NCBI GenBank assembly: GCA_947440895.1
Contig: CANETO010000061.1
Coordinates: forward strand, 1-8,670
Source of the DNA: Planctomycetaceae bacterium
GTDB lineage: Bacteria > Planctomycetota > Planctomycetia > Pirellulales > UBA1268
DNA length: 8,670 nt
Direction of reading: 5' to 3'
Shown: in pieces, positions 1 to 6,484 of the stretch
Position numbering within the stretch: position 1 is the stretch's first letter
Layout of the letters: every line of letters starts with the position of its first letter
Made by a program: the position numbers and the translations under genes
The notes under the pieces: generated by a model
What the model was told of the DNA's origin: nothing
Databases searched by the model: none
The model's input: the letters and a program-made list of their open reading frames with translations, nothing else

Positions 1-216
1 ACCGGGAAGATTGACGACGCACGGCTCTGCGAACTGGCCCGCGAGTTCTTCCCGCTGACCCCGCGAGGCATCATCGATTACCTCGACCTGCGTCGTCCGA
101 TCTATCGGAAGACCGCCGCCGGCGGCCACTTCGGTCGGGAAGGCTTCTCATGGGAGCAGACCGACAAGGCCAAGGATCTGGCGAAGGCCGCCAAATCGAG
201 TGTGGCGGTCGGCTGA
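1..216 (+). CDS. metK: S-adenosylmethionine synthase, C-terminal end (partial)
   Basis: This is the last 71 codons of methionine adenosyltransferase, the cytoplasmic enzyme that makes S-adenosylmethionine from ATP and methionine. The 5' part lies left of the window. The visible tail contains the conserved C-terminal block of the family: 'LTPRGIIDYLDLRRPIYRKTA' (about residues 19-39 of the fragment), followed by 'GHFGREGFSWEQTDKA'. This last stretch is nearly diagnostic for MetK. The frame closes with TGA at 214-216 followed at once by an in-frame TAA (217-219), a tandem stop. The next gene starts 15 bases later on the same strand, so the two may share a transcript. Nothing looks degraded. The family assignment is secure. 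Only the missing N-terminal part cannot be judged. Confidence 0.95.
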   Translation, partial: TGKIDDARLCELAREFFPLTPRGIIDYLDLRRPIYRKTAAGGHFGREGFSWEQTDKAKDLAKAAKSSVAVG

Positions 217-231
217 TAAGCAGGAACCTCG

Positions 232-1125
232 GTGTTGCCACGATCACCAGCCGTCGACGGATCGCCCTGCTTTACGAGAGGCGATTCCGTCGGCCGCTTG
301 GCCTTCGACGTTGCGGCATTGCTCTCGCATGGCGCGATGCTTGCTGGCGTGATGGCGACGATCTGCGGCACTGTCCTGATGATGCGGCGGCTGGCAGGAA
401 CTATCTCGCCCGGCCCGGAGTCCGTGCTGGCCGTCTGCGGAGCAGGCCTGCTCCTGGTCGCGATTGGTGACCTGGCCTCGCGATCGGCAGCGGCCCAGGG
501 CTCGAGTAAGGCCCGACCGTGGCTGGCGGCCGGGCTCTCGCGGCTCGGCCTGATCTTGGCCGTGGCTGCTGTCAGCCTGCCGCTGCGGTTTCCAACGACC
601 GTCGATTCCCTGACCGCGATGGCGGCCCTGGGCGTATCGCTCGTGGCCGCGATTCAGGGACCGGTTGCAGGGTGGATCGGCACCTGGCTCACCAGCAGGC
701 GGACGGTGGCCACGAACGATCGGCTCATGCGGCCACACGAAGCCGAACTCCCTGGAGCGGCCCTGCCGGCAGCGGTTGCTTCGCCGCCCGTGGTGCAGAG
801 CCGCGATCAGGCAGCGACGCCGCCCGGTAGCCTCATTCAACGCTTTGAGCGGTTGGCGCTGCCGGACGGGGCTGAGTGCGTGCGAGGCAGAGTGTGCGTT
901 GTGGTGCCGGAAGGGTCACGCTCGGGCTCGGCGCACGTCGGATTTTGTCCGCCGCTGGCGGCGATGCCCACCATCGAAGTGACCACCGACTATGATGGCG
1001 TCGAAGCGGTCGTCTCGGCAGCAGAAGTGCTCCCCTGGGGAGTCCGCATCGAATGCCGTCTCGACGAACCGGCTGAAGAAATGATCGAGATCCCCGTGGA
1101 CGTAGTGGCAACGGCTCCGGCTTGA
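232..1125 (+). CDS. Membrane protein of unknown function with a C-terminal planctomycete-type soluble domain
   Basis: I do not recognise a named family. The 297-residue product shows four hydrophobic stretches, at about residues 24-50, 62-82, 102-119 and 128-152. A low-complexity Ala/Pro-rich linker follows (about 165-197), then a soluble domain of about 100 residues. That domain contains 'SAHVGFCPPL' and 'VLPWGVRIECRL'. From memory, similar 'HVAFCPPF...VLPxGARxxxRL' modules occur in uncharacterised planctomycete proteins, where they look like a beta-rich domain, but I cannot confirm this here. The start is uncertain. GTG at 232 has an AGGA six bases upstream, TTG at 235 is next to it, and the first in-frame ATG is at 337 (codon 36), which would cut off the start of helix 1. 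It follows metK closely and precedes a 35-codon membrane ORF in the same frame. A role in envelope biology is only a guess from the helices and neighbours. Confidence 0.7.
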   Translation: MLPRSPAVDGSPCFTRGDSVGRLAFDVAALLSHGAMLAGVMATICGTVLMMRRLAGTISPGPESVLAVCGAGLLLVAIGDLASRSAAAQGSSKARPWLAAGLSRLGLILAVAAVSLPLRFPTTVDSLTAMAALGVSLVAAIQGPVAGWIGTWLTSRRTVATNDRLMRPHEAELPGAALPAAVASPPVVQSRDQAATPPGSLIQRFERLALPDGAECVRGRVCVVVPEGSRSGSAHVGFCPPLAAMPTIEVTTDYDGVEAVVSAAEVLPWGVRIECRLDEPAEEMIEIPVDVVATAPA

Positions 1126-1170
1126 AGCCCTGATCGGGGTGTCGGCCTCATCCACTGCGACAGGTATTGC

Positions 1171-1278
1171 ATGGCACGCTGGCCCCAACACATTTGGACG
1201 ACACTCTTCACCTACTCGGTGATCTTCATCGGCTTTCCACTCCTGTGCATGCTGCTCTGGAGGTGGGTCCGCGGATGA
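1171..1278 (+). CDS. Small single-helix membrane protein (35 aa), translationally coupled to the next gene
   Basis: This short ORF encodes 35 residues: an N-terminal 'MARWPQHIW', a hydrophobic core at about residues 10-30 ('TLFTYSVIFIGFPLLCMLLW'), and a basic tail with Arg31 and Arg34. This is a plausible single transmembrane segment. Aromatic residues (Trp9, Trp30, Trp32) flank the core, as is common at membrane interfaces. Its TGA (1276-1278) overlaps the ATG of the uridylyltransferase gene in an ATGA arrangement, and that gene's ribosome binding site lies inside this ORF. An AGG at 1162-1164 sits six bases before the ATG. ATG 1171 is the first usual start codon in this frame after the upstream gene stops at 1125. 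I know no family for it. It could instead be a leader-type ORF that tunes translation of the next gene. The length is small enough that chance remains possible, but the hydrophobic profile plus exact stop/start overlap argue for a real gene. Confidence 0.6.
   Translation: MARWPQHIWTTLFTYSVIFIGFPLLCMLLWRWVRG
1259..1266 (+). promoter_or_regulatory. Ribosome binding site for the uridylyltransferase gene
   Basis: GGAGGTGG lies about 9-11 bases before the ATG at 1275 and is the best Shine-Dalgarno match in the area. It decides the start. The longer alternative from TTG at 1167 has no good site and would run through the 35-codon ORF in a different frame. The site is inside that small ORF, so ribosomes translating it would pass over it just before re-initiating at the ATGA overlap. 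Confidence 0.6.
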
Positions 1279-2684
1279 CTCCCCCCACGGCCGTCGTCAC
1301 CGCCCTGCAGCGTGCTGATCAGCAGCATCTGCTGGCCTTCTGGGATCGGCTCGATGAGCCCGCCCAACAGGCTTTCGCCGCCCAGCTGGAGGCGGTCGAC
1401 TGGCACGTGATTGAGGAAATGCAGCGGCTCGCGGCCGGCGGAAGTCATTCACGTGATCTTTCGGTCGATCTTTCCACGGCCGTCACGCCCCCCTGCCTGC
1501 GGCTGGGTGACCCGAAGAACTCCATTCAGCCAATCGACGCCAGGCACCGCGGCGCGGAGGCACTCGGTGCCGGATCCGTCGGCGCGATCCTCGTGGCTGG
1601 CGGCCAGGGCACCCGTCTGGGCTGCCATGGGCCCAAGGGGCTCTCTCGCGTCGGACCGCTGACACAGGCCCCGCTCTTCGAAATCCTGCTGGGCAAACTC
1701 GTCGCCGTCCGGCGGCGGTATGGCCGCGACGTCCCTCTGGCCATCATGACCAGTTCTGCCACCGACGCGGACACTCGCAGGTTTCTTGCCGAACACGCCT
1801 GGTGCGGCCTTGATCCCGAGCGGGTGTTCATCTTTCGCCAGCACGACCTGCCCGCGATCGACGCCACCACAGGCAGGTTGCTGCTCGACGCGCCCGGGCA
1901 CCTCGCAGTCGCGCCCGACGGCCACGGCGGCATGCTCGTGGCGCTCGCCGAAACTGGGGGACTCGACTGGTTCGGGAACCAGGGAGCCGAGCACATCGTC
2001 AGCTTCCAGATCGACAACCCGCTCGCGATGCCGCTGGCGGCCGAATTTCTTGGCTACCACCTGCTCTCTAACGCCGACTTCAGCACGCAGGTTGTCCGCA
2101 AACAGGCACCTGGGGATCGGGTGGGTATCGTCGTGTCGTGTGACGGCCGGCACTGCGTCGTCGAATACAGCGACCTGCCGGAAGCCCTCGCTGCCGAAAG
2201 GCTCCCCGATGGTCTGCTGCGGTTCCACGCCGGCAGCATCGCTGTGCATGCGTTCGCCAAGTCGTTTCTGGATGCGGCGGCCGCGCGACACGACTCGCTG
2301 CCGCTTCATCTGGCCTTCAAGGCCGTGCCCTATCTCGATGGCCAAGGCAACCGCATCGTGCCGACCTCGCCCAATGCCATCAAGTTCGAGCGGTTCATCT
2401 TCGACTTGATGCCCTTGGCCCAGCGTGTCTGCGTCGTCGAGATCGAGGCGTCGGAGGGCTTCGCGCCGCTGAAGAACCCGCCCGGATCGGCCAGCGACGC
2501 GATCGAACACGTGCAGGCCGCACTCGTGGCCCATGCCCGCCGGCTGCTCGCCAAGGCGGGTGTGGCCGTAGCCGAAGGCGTCGATGTTGAACTGGCAGCA
2601 AACAGGATCATCGACGAAACTGACATCGCTGGTCTGCCGATCGCCGATACGGTCATCGACAGGCCACTCGTCATCGGCGGCTGA
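1275..2684 (+). CDS. UAP1-like UTP:sugar-1-phosphate uridylyltransferase (probable UDP-GlcNAc pyrophosphorylase)
   Basis: This 469-residue cytoplasmic enzyme belongs to the UDPGP family typical of eukaryotic UDP-N-acetylglucosamine pyrophosphorylase. It should form a UDP-sugar and pyrophosphate from UTP and a sugar 1-phosphate. An N-terminal helical region (about 1-75) precedes the nucleotide-binding core. The signature loop 'GGQGTRLG' is at 109-116, followed by 'GPKG' with Lys121. The uracil-contacting 'PDGHGG' is at 214-219, 'FQIDNP' at 244-249 (metal/phosphate region), 'PNAIKFERFIFD' with Lys370 at 366-377, and 'FAPLKN' at 396-401. The last two match the UAP1 sugar and phosphate-binding segments. 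No GlmU-like left-handed helix acetyltransferase domain is present. ATG 1275 was chosen because of a strong ribosome binding site and the ATGA overlap with the small upstream ORF. The length is slightly below UAP1 (about 500). The family is firm. The sugar (GlcNAc, GalNAc or another) cannot be read from sequence. The manC gene downstream suggests a nucleotide-sugar supply cluster. Confidence 0.88.
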   Translation: MTPPTAVVTALQRADQQHLLAFWDRLDEPAQQAFAAQLEAVDWHVIEEMQRLAAGGSHSRDLSVDLSTAVTPPCLRLGDPKNSIQPIDARHRGAEALGAGSVGAILVAGGQGTRLGCHGPKGLSRVGPLTQAPLFEILLGKLVAVRRRYGRDVPLAIMTSSATDADTRRFLAEHAWCGLDPERVFIFRQHDLPAIDATTGRLLLDAPGHLAVAPDGHGGMLVALAETGGLDWFGNQGAEHIVSFQIDNPLAMPLAAEFLGYHLLSNADFSTQVVRKQAPGDRVGIVVSCDGRHCVVEYSDLPEALAAERLPDGLLRFHAGSIAVHAFAKSFLDAAAARHDSLPLHLAFKAVPYLDGQGNRIVPTSPNAIKFERFIFDLMPLAQRVCVVEIEASEGFAPLKNPPGSASDAIEHVQAALVAHARRLLAKAGVAVAEGVDVELAANRIIDETDIAGLPIADTVIDRPLVIGG

Positions 2685-2731
2685 ATCGGCTCGACACCAC
2701 CGCACAGCTCACGTCCTCGAATCCCACGCAC

Positions 2732-2737
2732 GGAGAG
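2732..2737 (+). promoter_or_regulatory. Ribosome binding site for manC
   Basis: GGAGAG sits seven bases before the ATG at 2745, an ideal Shine-Dalgarno spacing. It supports this start for the guanylyltransferase gene. The rest of the 60-base gap after the uridylyltransferase stop shows no hairpin or other obvious signal. Confidence 0.6.
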
Positions 2738-2744
2738 ATAGCCC

Positions 2745-3833
2745 ATGCTTCACGCGATCGTCATGGCCGGAGGATCCGGCACCCGTTTCTGGCCCGCCAG
2801 CCGCGCCATCCTGCCGAAGCAGCTCCTGCCACTGGCGGGCTCGAAAACCCTTCTCGAGGACACGGTCGACAGGCTCGACGGCCTCGTGCCGCCAGATCGC
2901 GTGATGGTGGTCACCGCAGGCCGCCTGCTCGACGCCGTACGACGGCAACTGCCGCAGGTGCCGGAGGCTGGCCTCGTTGGTGAGCCCTGCAAACGCGACA
3001 CCGCCCCCTGCATTGGCCTGGCGGCATTGCTCGTCGCGCGGCACGATCCCGAGGCGATCATGGCCGTCATGCCCTCCGACCATGTGATCCGCCCGGCCGA
3101 GGGATTTCGGGCGGCGATCCGGCAGGCTGCCGCGCTCGTGGAGGAGTCGCCGGGCCGGCTCGTCACCTTCGGCATCAAGCCGACCTATCCCGCCGAATGC
3201 TTTGGCTACATCCAGCAGGGCGAGCGACTGAAATCCACTTCCTCTGAAAACGCCGCTGCAGTGCATGCGGTGGCCCAATTCCGTGAAAAGCCCCCCGCCG
3301 CCGTGGCTCAGGAGTATCTGGCGGCGGGCAACTATCTCTGGAACGGCGGCATCTTCGTCTGGAAGGCAGCCACGATCCTCTCCGCGCTCGCCGAACGGCA
3401 GCCGGAGTGCCTGGACCACCTCCGCCGCATCGCCGACGCCTGGGACACGCCCGACCGCGACACGGTGTTTACCGAGGAATTTGCGGCGATCAAGGGGATC
3501 TCCATCGACTACGCAGTGCTGGAGCACGCCCGCGATGTGGTCGTCATCGAGGCCCCGTTCACGTGGGACGATCTGGGGGGCTGGTCGGCGGTGGCTCGCC
3601 AACGGGGCGGTGACACCGACGGCAACACGGTGGTGGGCAGACACTTGGGAATCGAGTCGTCGCGGACAATCGTGCACACCGCCGACGACCATTTGGTCGT
3701 CACGATGGGCCTGACGGATATGCTGGTGGTGCACACGCCGGACGCCACGCTCGTCGCCCATCGGGCCCACGAGGAGGCGGTTCGGAAAGTTGTTGCCGAA
3801 CTCGAAAAACGCGGCTGGACGGAATTCCTATGA
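2745..3833 (+). CDS. manC: Mannose-1-phosphate guanylyltransferase
   Basis: This enzyme makes GDP-mannose and pyrophosphate from GTP and mannose 1-phosphate in the cytoplasm, for polysaccharide and glycan synthesis. The 362-residue product matches the short, single-domain form without a fused phosphomannose isomerase. The N-terminal nucleotide-binding signature 'GGSGTRFWPASRAILPKQ' is at 9-26, with the catalytic-loop Arg14 and Lys25. It is followed by 'EPCKRDTAPCIGLAAL', by 'MPSDHVI' carrying the metal-binding Asp, and by 'FGYIQQG'. 'FREKP' at 179-183 and 'WNGGIF' at 199-204 line the sugar site. 'SIDYAVLE' (253-260) and 'WDDLGGW' (274-280) are the usual C-terminal signatures. All key residues are present. 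The reading frame ends in a TGA sharing four bases (ATGA) with the hydrolase start, so those two genes are probably translated together. Together with the uridylyltransferase upstream it forms a nucleotide-sugar pair. Confidence 0.94.
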   Translation: MLHAIVMAGGSGTRFWPASRAILPKQLLPLAGSKTLLEDTVDRLDGLVPPDRVMVVTAGRLLDAVRRQLPQVPEAGLVGEPCKRDTAPCIGLAALLVARHDPEAIMAVMPSDHVIRPAEGFRAAIRQAAALVEESPGRLVTFGIKPTYPAECFGYIQQGERLKSTSSENAAAVHAVAQFREKPPAAVAQEYLAAGNYLWNGGIFVWKAATILSALAERQPECLDHLRRIADAWDTPDRDTVFTEEFAAIKGISIDYAVLEHARDVVVIEAPFTWDDLGGWSAVARQRGGDTDGNTVVGRHLGIESSRTIVHTADDHLVVTMGLTDMLVVHTPDATLVAHRAHEEAVRKVVAELEKRGWTEFL

Positions 3834-4840
3834 ACATGTCGCCCCTCCATACCACGCTGACCGCAGGCTGGCTCGCATGCAGCCTCTGCCTGCGGACTGC
3901 CGGGGGGGCGGAGGAAATGGCGGCTGATACCCCAGCGCCGGCCGCGGTGGCGGACGCAGACTGGCTGGCAACGCTCCGGCGATCGGCCGACGCCCTGCAA
4001 TGGTCCGACGACATCGTCAGGCACGATTGGCGGCTGCAACGCCGGCCCGGCGTCGATGCCTGCCGCCTCCTCGATCCGCAGGATGAGGTCGTGCAGGAGG
4101 GATCCCGACAGGTTTGCGTGGAGGCCTTGGCCGCGCTCGAGCAGGCCGGGAAGGTTCCTCCGGTGACCGGCCCCACGGTGATCGTGCTGCACGGTCTGGG
4201 CGAAGGCCGCCGGTCGATGCGTCCGCTGGTCGATTTCCTCCGAAAAAACATCGACGCTACGGTGCTGTCGTTTGGGTATGCGAGCACGAGCACCGGCATC
4301 GACGACCACGGCCGGGCGCTTGCTGACGTGATCCAAGGGCTCCCTGCCGCCGACAGCATCAGCTTCGTCGGGCACAGCATGGGAAATCTGGTGGTGCGAC
4401 GTTGGATGGGACTGGCCGCGGAGGATGACCTCGCCCGCGTCCGCAGGATGGTGATGCTCGGTCCACCGAACCAGGGATCCGAACTGGCCCAGATGGTCGC
4501 AAAGATCGGCGTGCTGGCGGCTCTATCGAACGGCGCCGCCCGCGAACTCGTCCTCGACTGGCAACGGATTTCGCAGGATCTTGCGGTGCCCCCCTGCCCC
4601 TTCGGCATCGTGGCTGGCGGCAAGGGAGACGACCGGGGCTACAGCAGCTTTCTCGCCGGCGATGACGACGCGGTGGTTCGCGTCGAAGAAACCCGTCTCC
4701 AAGGCGCCCGCGATTTCCTGCTCCTGCCTGTCCATCACGCGGCGATGATGAAACATCAGGGCGTGCAGCAGGCCACCGCCACCTTCCTGAAAACCGGCCA
4801 GTTTCAAGCGGCGGCTCCCCCTGCCGCCGCCTCCAAGTGA
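3830..4840 (+). CDS. Exported alpha/beta hydrolase (lipase/esterase-like)
   Basis: The 336-residue product starts with a probable signal peptide (hydrophobic stretch about 10-21, cleavage likely near Ala24-Ala27), so it should act in the periplasm or outside. A hydrolase fold follows: oxyanion-hole strand and turn 'VIVLHGLGEG' (about 117-126), nucleophile elbow 'GHSMG' at 181-185 with Ser183, 'MLGPPNQGSELA' as in lipase/PGAP1-like enzymes, a candidate acid Asp among 278-280, and a candidate His at 302 or 303 in 'PVHHAAM'. The catalytic triad is therefore complete in outline. The substrate is unknown. A lipid or acyl ester is the usual guess for this 'HGLG...GHSMG...PPNQGS' pattern. The ATG overlaps the manC stop (ATGA) with GGA six bases upstream. 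A second ATG at 3836 is an equally plausible start. ruvX follows after 16 bases. An Ala/Pro-rich tail ends the protein. Confidence 0.85.
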   Translation: MNMSPLHTTLTAGWLACSLCLRTAGGAEEMAADTPAPAAVADADWLATLRRSADALQWSDDIVRHDWRLQRRPGVDACRLLDPQDEVVQEGSRQVCVEALAALEQAGKVPPVTGPTVIVLHGLGEGRRSMRPLVDFLRKNIDATVLSFGYASTSTGIDDHGRALADVIQGLPAADSISFVGHSMGNLVVRRWMGLAAEDDLARVRRMVMLGPPNQGSELAQMVAKIGVLAALSNGAARELVLDWQRISQDLAVPPCPFGIVAGGKGDDRGYSSFLAGDDDAVVRVEETRLQGARDFLLLPVHHAAMMKHQGVQQATATFLKTGQFQAAAPPAAASK

Positions 4841-4856
4841 ACCCACACGCACTCCG

Positions 4857-5369
4857 ATGACCGACGACGCCTCCGCGAAAACCGCACCCGCCGCGGCAGC
4901 CTCTGCCATCCCCGCAGGCCGGGTGGCTGGCGTCGACTATGGCCGTAAGCGGATTGGCGTGGCGATCTGCGACTCCCATCGCATCCTCTCGAGCCCGCTC
5001 TGCGTACGGCAGACCACGGGCGACACCAAGGCGGATGCCGTCTTCTTCCGGAAACTCGTCGCCGACGAGGGCGTCGTCGGTTTCGTCGTCGGCCTGCCAA
5101 TCCATGCCGACGGCAGCGACAGCCGGATGTCGGCCGAGGTCGAACGGTTCGGCGGCTGGCTCACGTCAGAAACGGGGCTGCCGGTCGTGTTTCACGACGA
5201 GCGTTACAGTTCCCGCGAGGCGACGGGGCTGCTGGCCGGCTCAGGTCTGTCGCGGGGACGAAAGAAGGAACGAACCGACGCCATCGCGGCGCAGGTTGTG
5301 CTCTCCTCGTGGCTCGACGTCCAGAAGCACGGCGGTGGCGACCTCCGCCCCGGCCCGCTTGATGCCTGA
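4857..5369 (+). CDS. ruvX: Putative pre-16S rRNA nuclease / Holliday junction resolvase-like protein (YqgF/RuvX)
   Basis: This is a member of the YqgF family (RNase H fold), linked in E. coli to 5'-end maturation of 16S rRNA and first proposed as a Holliday junction resolvase. The first of about 20 extra residues to the core form an Ala-rich N-terminal extension. The core then shows 'GVDYGRKRIGVAI' with the first acidic active-site residue Asp27, 'VVGLPIHADGSDS', 'FHDERYSS' with Asp114-Glu115-Arg116, and 'KKERTDAIAAQVVL' with Asp141. All expected acidic residues are present. At 170 residues it is longer than the usual 135-150, because of the N-terminal extension and a short C-terminal tail. 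A later start would shorten it, but no in-frame Met is available before the core, so ATG 4857 is kept. It lies 16 bases after the hydrolase gene and 18 bases before the SDR gene. Confidence 0.92.
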   Translation: MTDDASAKTAPAAAASAIPAGRVAGVDYGRKRIGVAICDSHRILSSPLCVRQTTGDTKADAVFFRKLVADEGVVGFVVGLPIHADGSDSRMSAEVERFGGWLTSETGLPVVFHDERYSSREATGLLAGSGLSRGRKKERTDAIAAQVVLSSWLDVQKHGGGDLRPGPLDA

Positions 5370-5387
5370 GGAAACGGCGAGGCTTCC

Positions 5388-6293
5388 ATGACCGCAGATC
5401 ACGACACCGCCCACGGCCATTCCTCTGCTCCATCGCCAGCTCGGCGACTGATCGTCGGCTGCGGCTATCTCGGAACCCGGGTGGCCCGCCGCTGGCTCGC
5501 CGCCGGTGACCAGGTCTTCGGCATCACTCGTAGCCAGTCCCGCGCCGAGGCGCTGGCGGCGATCGGAATCGTGCCGATCGTGCATGACGTCACCGTCGAA
5601 CAAGGCCTCCACCACCCCGGGACGCTGGCGACACTCCCTCCACTCGATACGGTTTTCTGGGCCGTGGGATTTGATCGCACCAGCGGCGCCAGCCACCGCG
5701 ACGTGCACGTCGCCGGTCTGGCCCGACTCCTCGCCGCCCTGCCGGGATCGCCGCGGGTGATCCTGTCGAGTTCCACCGGCGTCTGGGGCGATGAGCGTGG
5801 CGGCAACGTTTCCGAAGACACGCCCACAAACCCCAGCCGCGAGGCGGGCCGCGTGCTCGTCGAGGCGGAGGCCTTGCTTCGGTCGCACCCCAAGGGACCG
5901 GGCGTGGCCCTGCGGTTTGCGGGTCTCTACGGCCCGGATCGGCTCCCGCGACTCGATGATCTCAAGGCGGGTCGGCCGCTCGCGGCCGATCCCGACAGCT
6001 GGCTCAACCTGATCCATATCGACGACGCGGCGATGATCGTCTGCGCGGTCGCACGAGCGTCGGCACCGCAGCCGCTCTACGTGGTCTCAGACGGCCACCC
6101 CGTCCAGCGCCGCGACTGGTATGGCCATCTGGCGAGAGTCACCGGCAGCCCGTCACCGACGTGGGACCTCTCCCTGCCACGGACTCGCGGCGCTGACAAA
6201 CGGGTCGACCCGTCCCTGCTCTTCCGCGATCTGGCCATCACACTGGCCCACCCAGACCCGCTCCGCGGCATCGAAACCGTGCTGCGTGGCTAG
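5388..6293 (+). CDS. Atypical short-chain dehydrogenase/reductase, NAD(P)-dependent epimerase-like (YeeZ type)
   Basis: This 301-residue cytoplasmic protein has a Rossmann fold of the extended/atypical SDR class. After a polar leader of about 18 residues comes the dinucleotide loop 'LIVGCGYLGTRVARRWL' (Gly24, Gly26, Gly29), then an Arg at the end of strand 2 ('GITRSQSRAEAL') that suggests NADP preference. 'VFWAVGFDR' marks strand 4. 'SSSTGVWGD' (127-135) carries the Ser/Thr of the active site. 'ALRFAGLYGPDRLP' and 'LNLIHIDDAA' are typical of the epimerase family. The catalytic Tyr-x-x-x-Lys is not visible: the aligned stretch reads Arg151-Glu-Ala-Gly-Arg155, as in E. coli YeeZ-like proteins that also lack it. 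It may thus bind a dinucleotide without classical SDR catalysis. The substrate is unknown. GAGG at 5379-5382 precedes ATG 5388. It is the last gene of the plus-strand run and faces the protease gene. Confidence 0.85.
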   Translation: MTADHDTAHGHSSAPSPARRLIVGCGYLGTRVARRWLAAGDQVFGITRSQSRAEALAAIGIVPIVHDVTVEQGLHHPGTLATLPPLDTVFWAVGFDRTSGASHRDVHVAGLARLLAALPGSPRVILSSSTGVWGDERGGNVSEDTPTNPSREAGRVLVEAEALLRSHPKGPGVALRFAGLYGPDRLPRLDDLKAGRPLAADPDSWLNLIHIDDAAMIVCAVARASAPQPLYVVSDGHPVQRRDWYGHLARVTGSPSPTWDLSLPRTRGADKRVDPSLLFRDLAITLAHPDPLRGIETVLRG

Positions 6294-6313
6294 AGGGCAT
6301 TCGACAAAGATCG

Positions 6314-6328
6314 GCCTGCGAAGCAGGC
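6314..6328 (+). terminator. Short perfect hairpin after the SDR gene, possible terminator
   Basis: GCCTGC (6314-6319) and GCAGGC (6323-6328) form a perfect 6-bp G+C-rich stem with a GAA loop, starting 21 bases after the TAG of the SDR gene. It is placed like a terminator, but the bases that follow (ATGCGG) are not T-rich, so a classical intrinsic terminator is not supported. It may protect the 3' end or act with Rho. Confidence 0.35.
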
Positions 6329-6336
6329 ATGCGGAA

Positions 6337-6453
6337 GGGTGTGCTCCCCGAACACCGGAGCGAGCTTAGGGCGCCTCGGCGCCCAGGACACACCGTCGTC
6401 CAAGACGCACTCGCCGAGCCGTCCGCGAGCGCAGCGTGTCGGGGAGTACACCC
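6337..6453. repeat. Nested imperfect palindrome, about 117 bp
   Basis: The outer arms are GGGTGTGCTCCCCGAACAC (6337-6355) and GTGTCGGGGAGTACACCC (6436-6453). They pair along their whole length except for one bulged base and one G-T pair. Inside, GGGCGCC-TC-GGCGCCC (6369-6384) is a perfect second hairpin, and CTCGGCG (6375-6381) can alternatively pair with CGCCGAG (6412-6418). Motifs such as CGAGC recur in the loop. The element sits exactly between two convergent genes. It could be a bidirectional terminator, or one copy of a dispersed palindromic repeat (REP/MITE-like). No second copy exists in this window, and no flanking duplication was noticed. Confidence 0.6.
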
Positions 6454-6484
6454 GGCACACCACTCCAGTTGCTGTCGTGACTTC

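Larger units (their letters stand above)
6294..6484. other. Intergenic region between convergent genes
   Basis: This 191-bp gap separates the SDR stop from the protease stop. It contains no convincing gene. Short open frames here cross into the protease gene on the wrong strand and have no family resemblance. It does hold two inverted-repeat structures, listed separately, and no run of T long enough for a classical intrinsic terminator on either strand. Termination for both genes must happen here or inside the opposing gene. Confidence 0.7.

Noticed and set aside
1167..1274. TTG at 1167 as a 36-codon upstream start for the uridylyltransferase
   Set aside because: There is no good ribosome binding site, the extension is not family-like, and it overlaps the 35-codon membrane ORF in another frame. 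ATG 1275 has GGAGGTGG upstream.
1449..2705. Long open frame of 418 codons on the minus strand opposite the uridylyltransferase gene
   Set aside because: It is a by-product of G+C-rich codon use in the real gene. Its translation is low in hydrophobic structure, full of Arg/Gly/His, and matches no family I know, while the plus strand has clear motifs.
2709..3770. Long minus-strand open frame of 353 codons opposite manC
   Set aside because: Same shadow effect. The manC frame on the plus strand carries every family signature.
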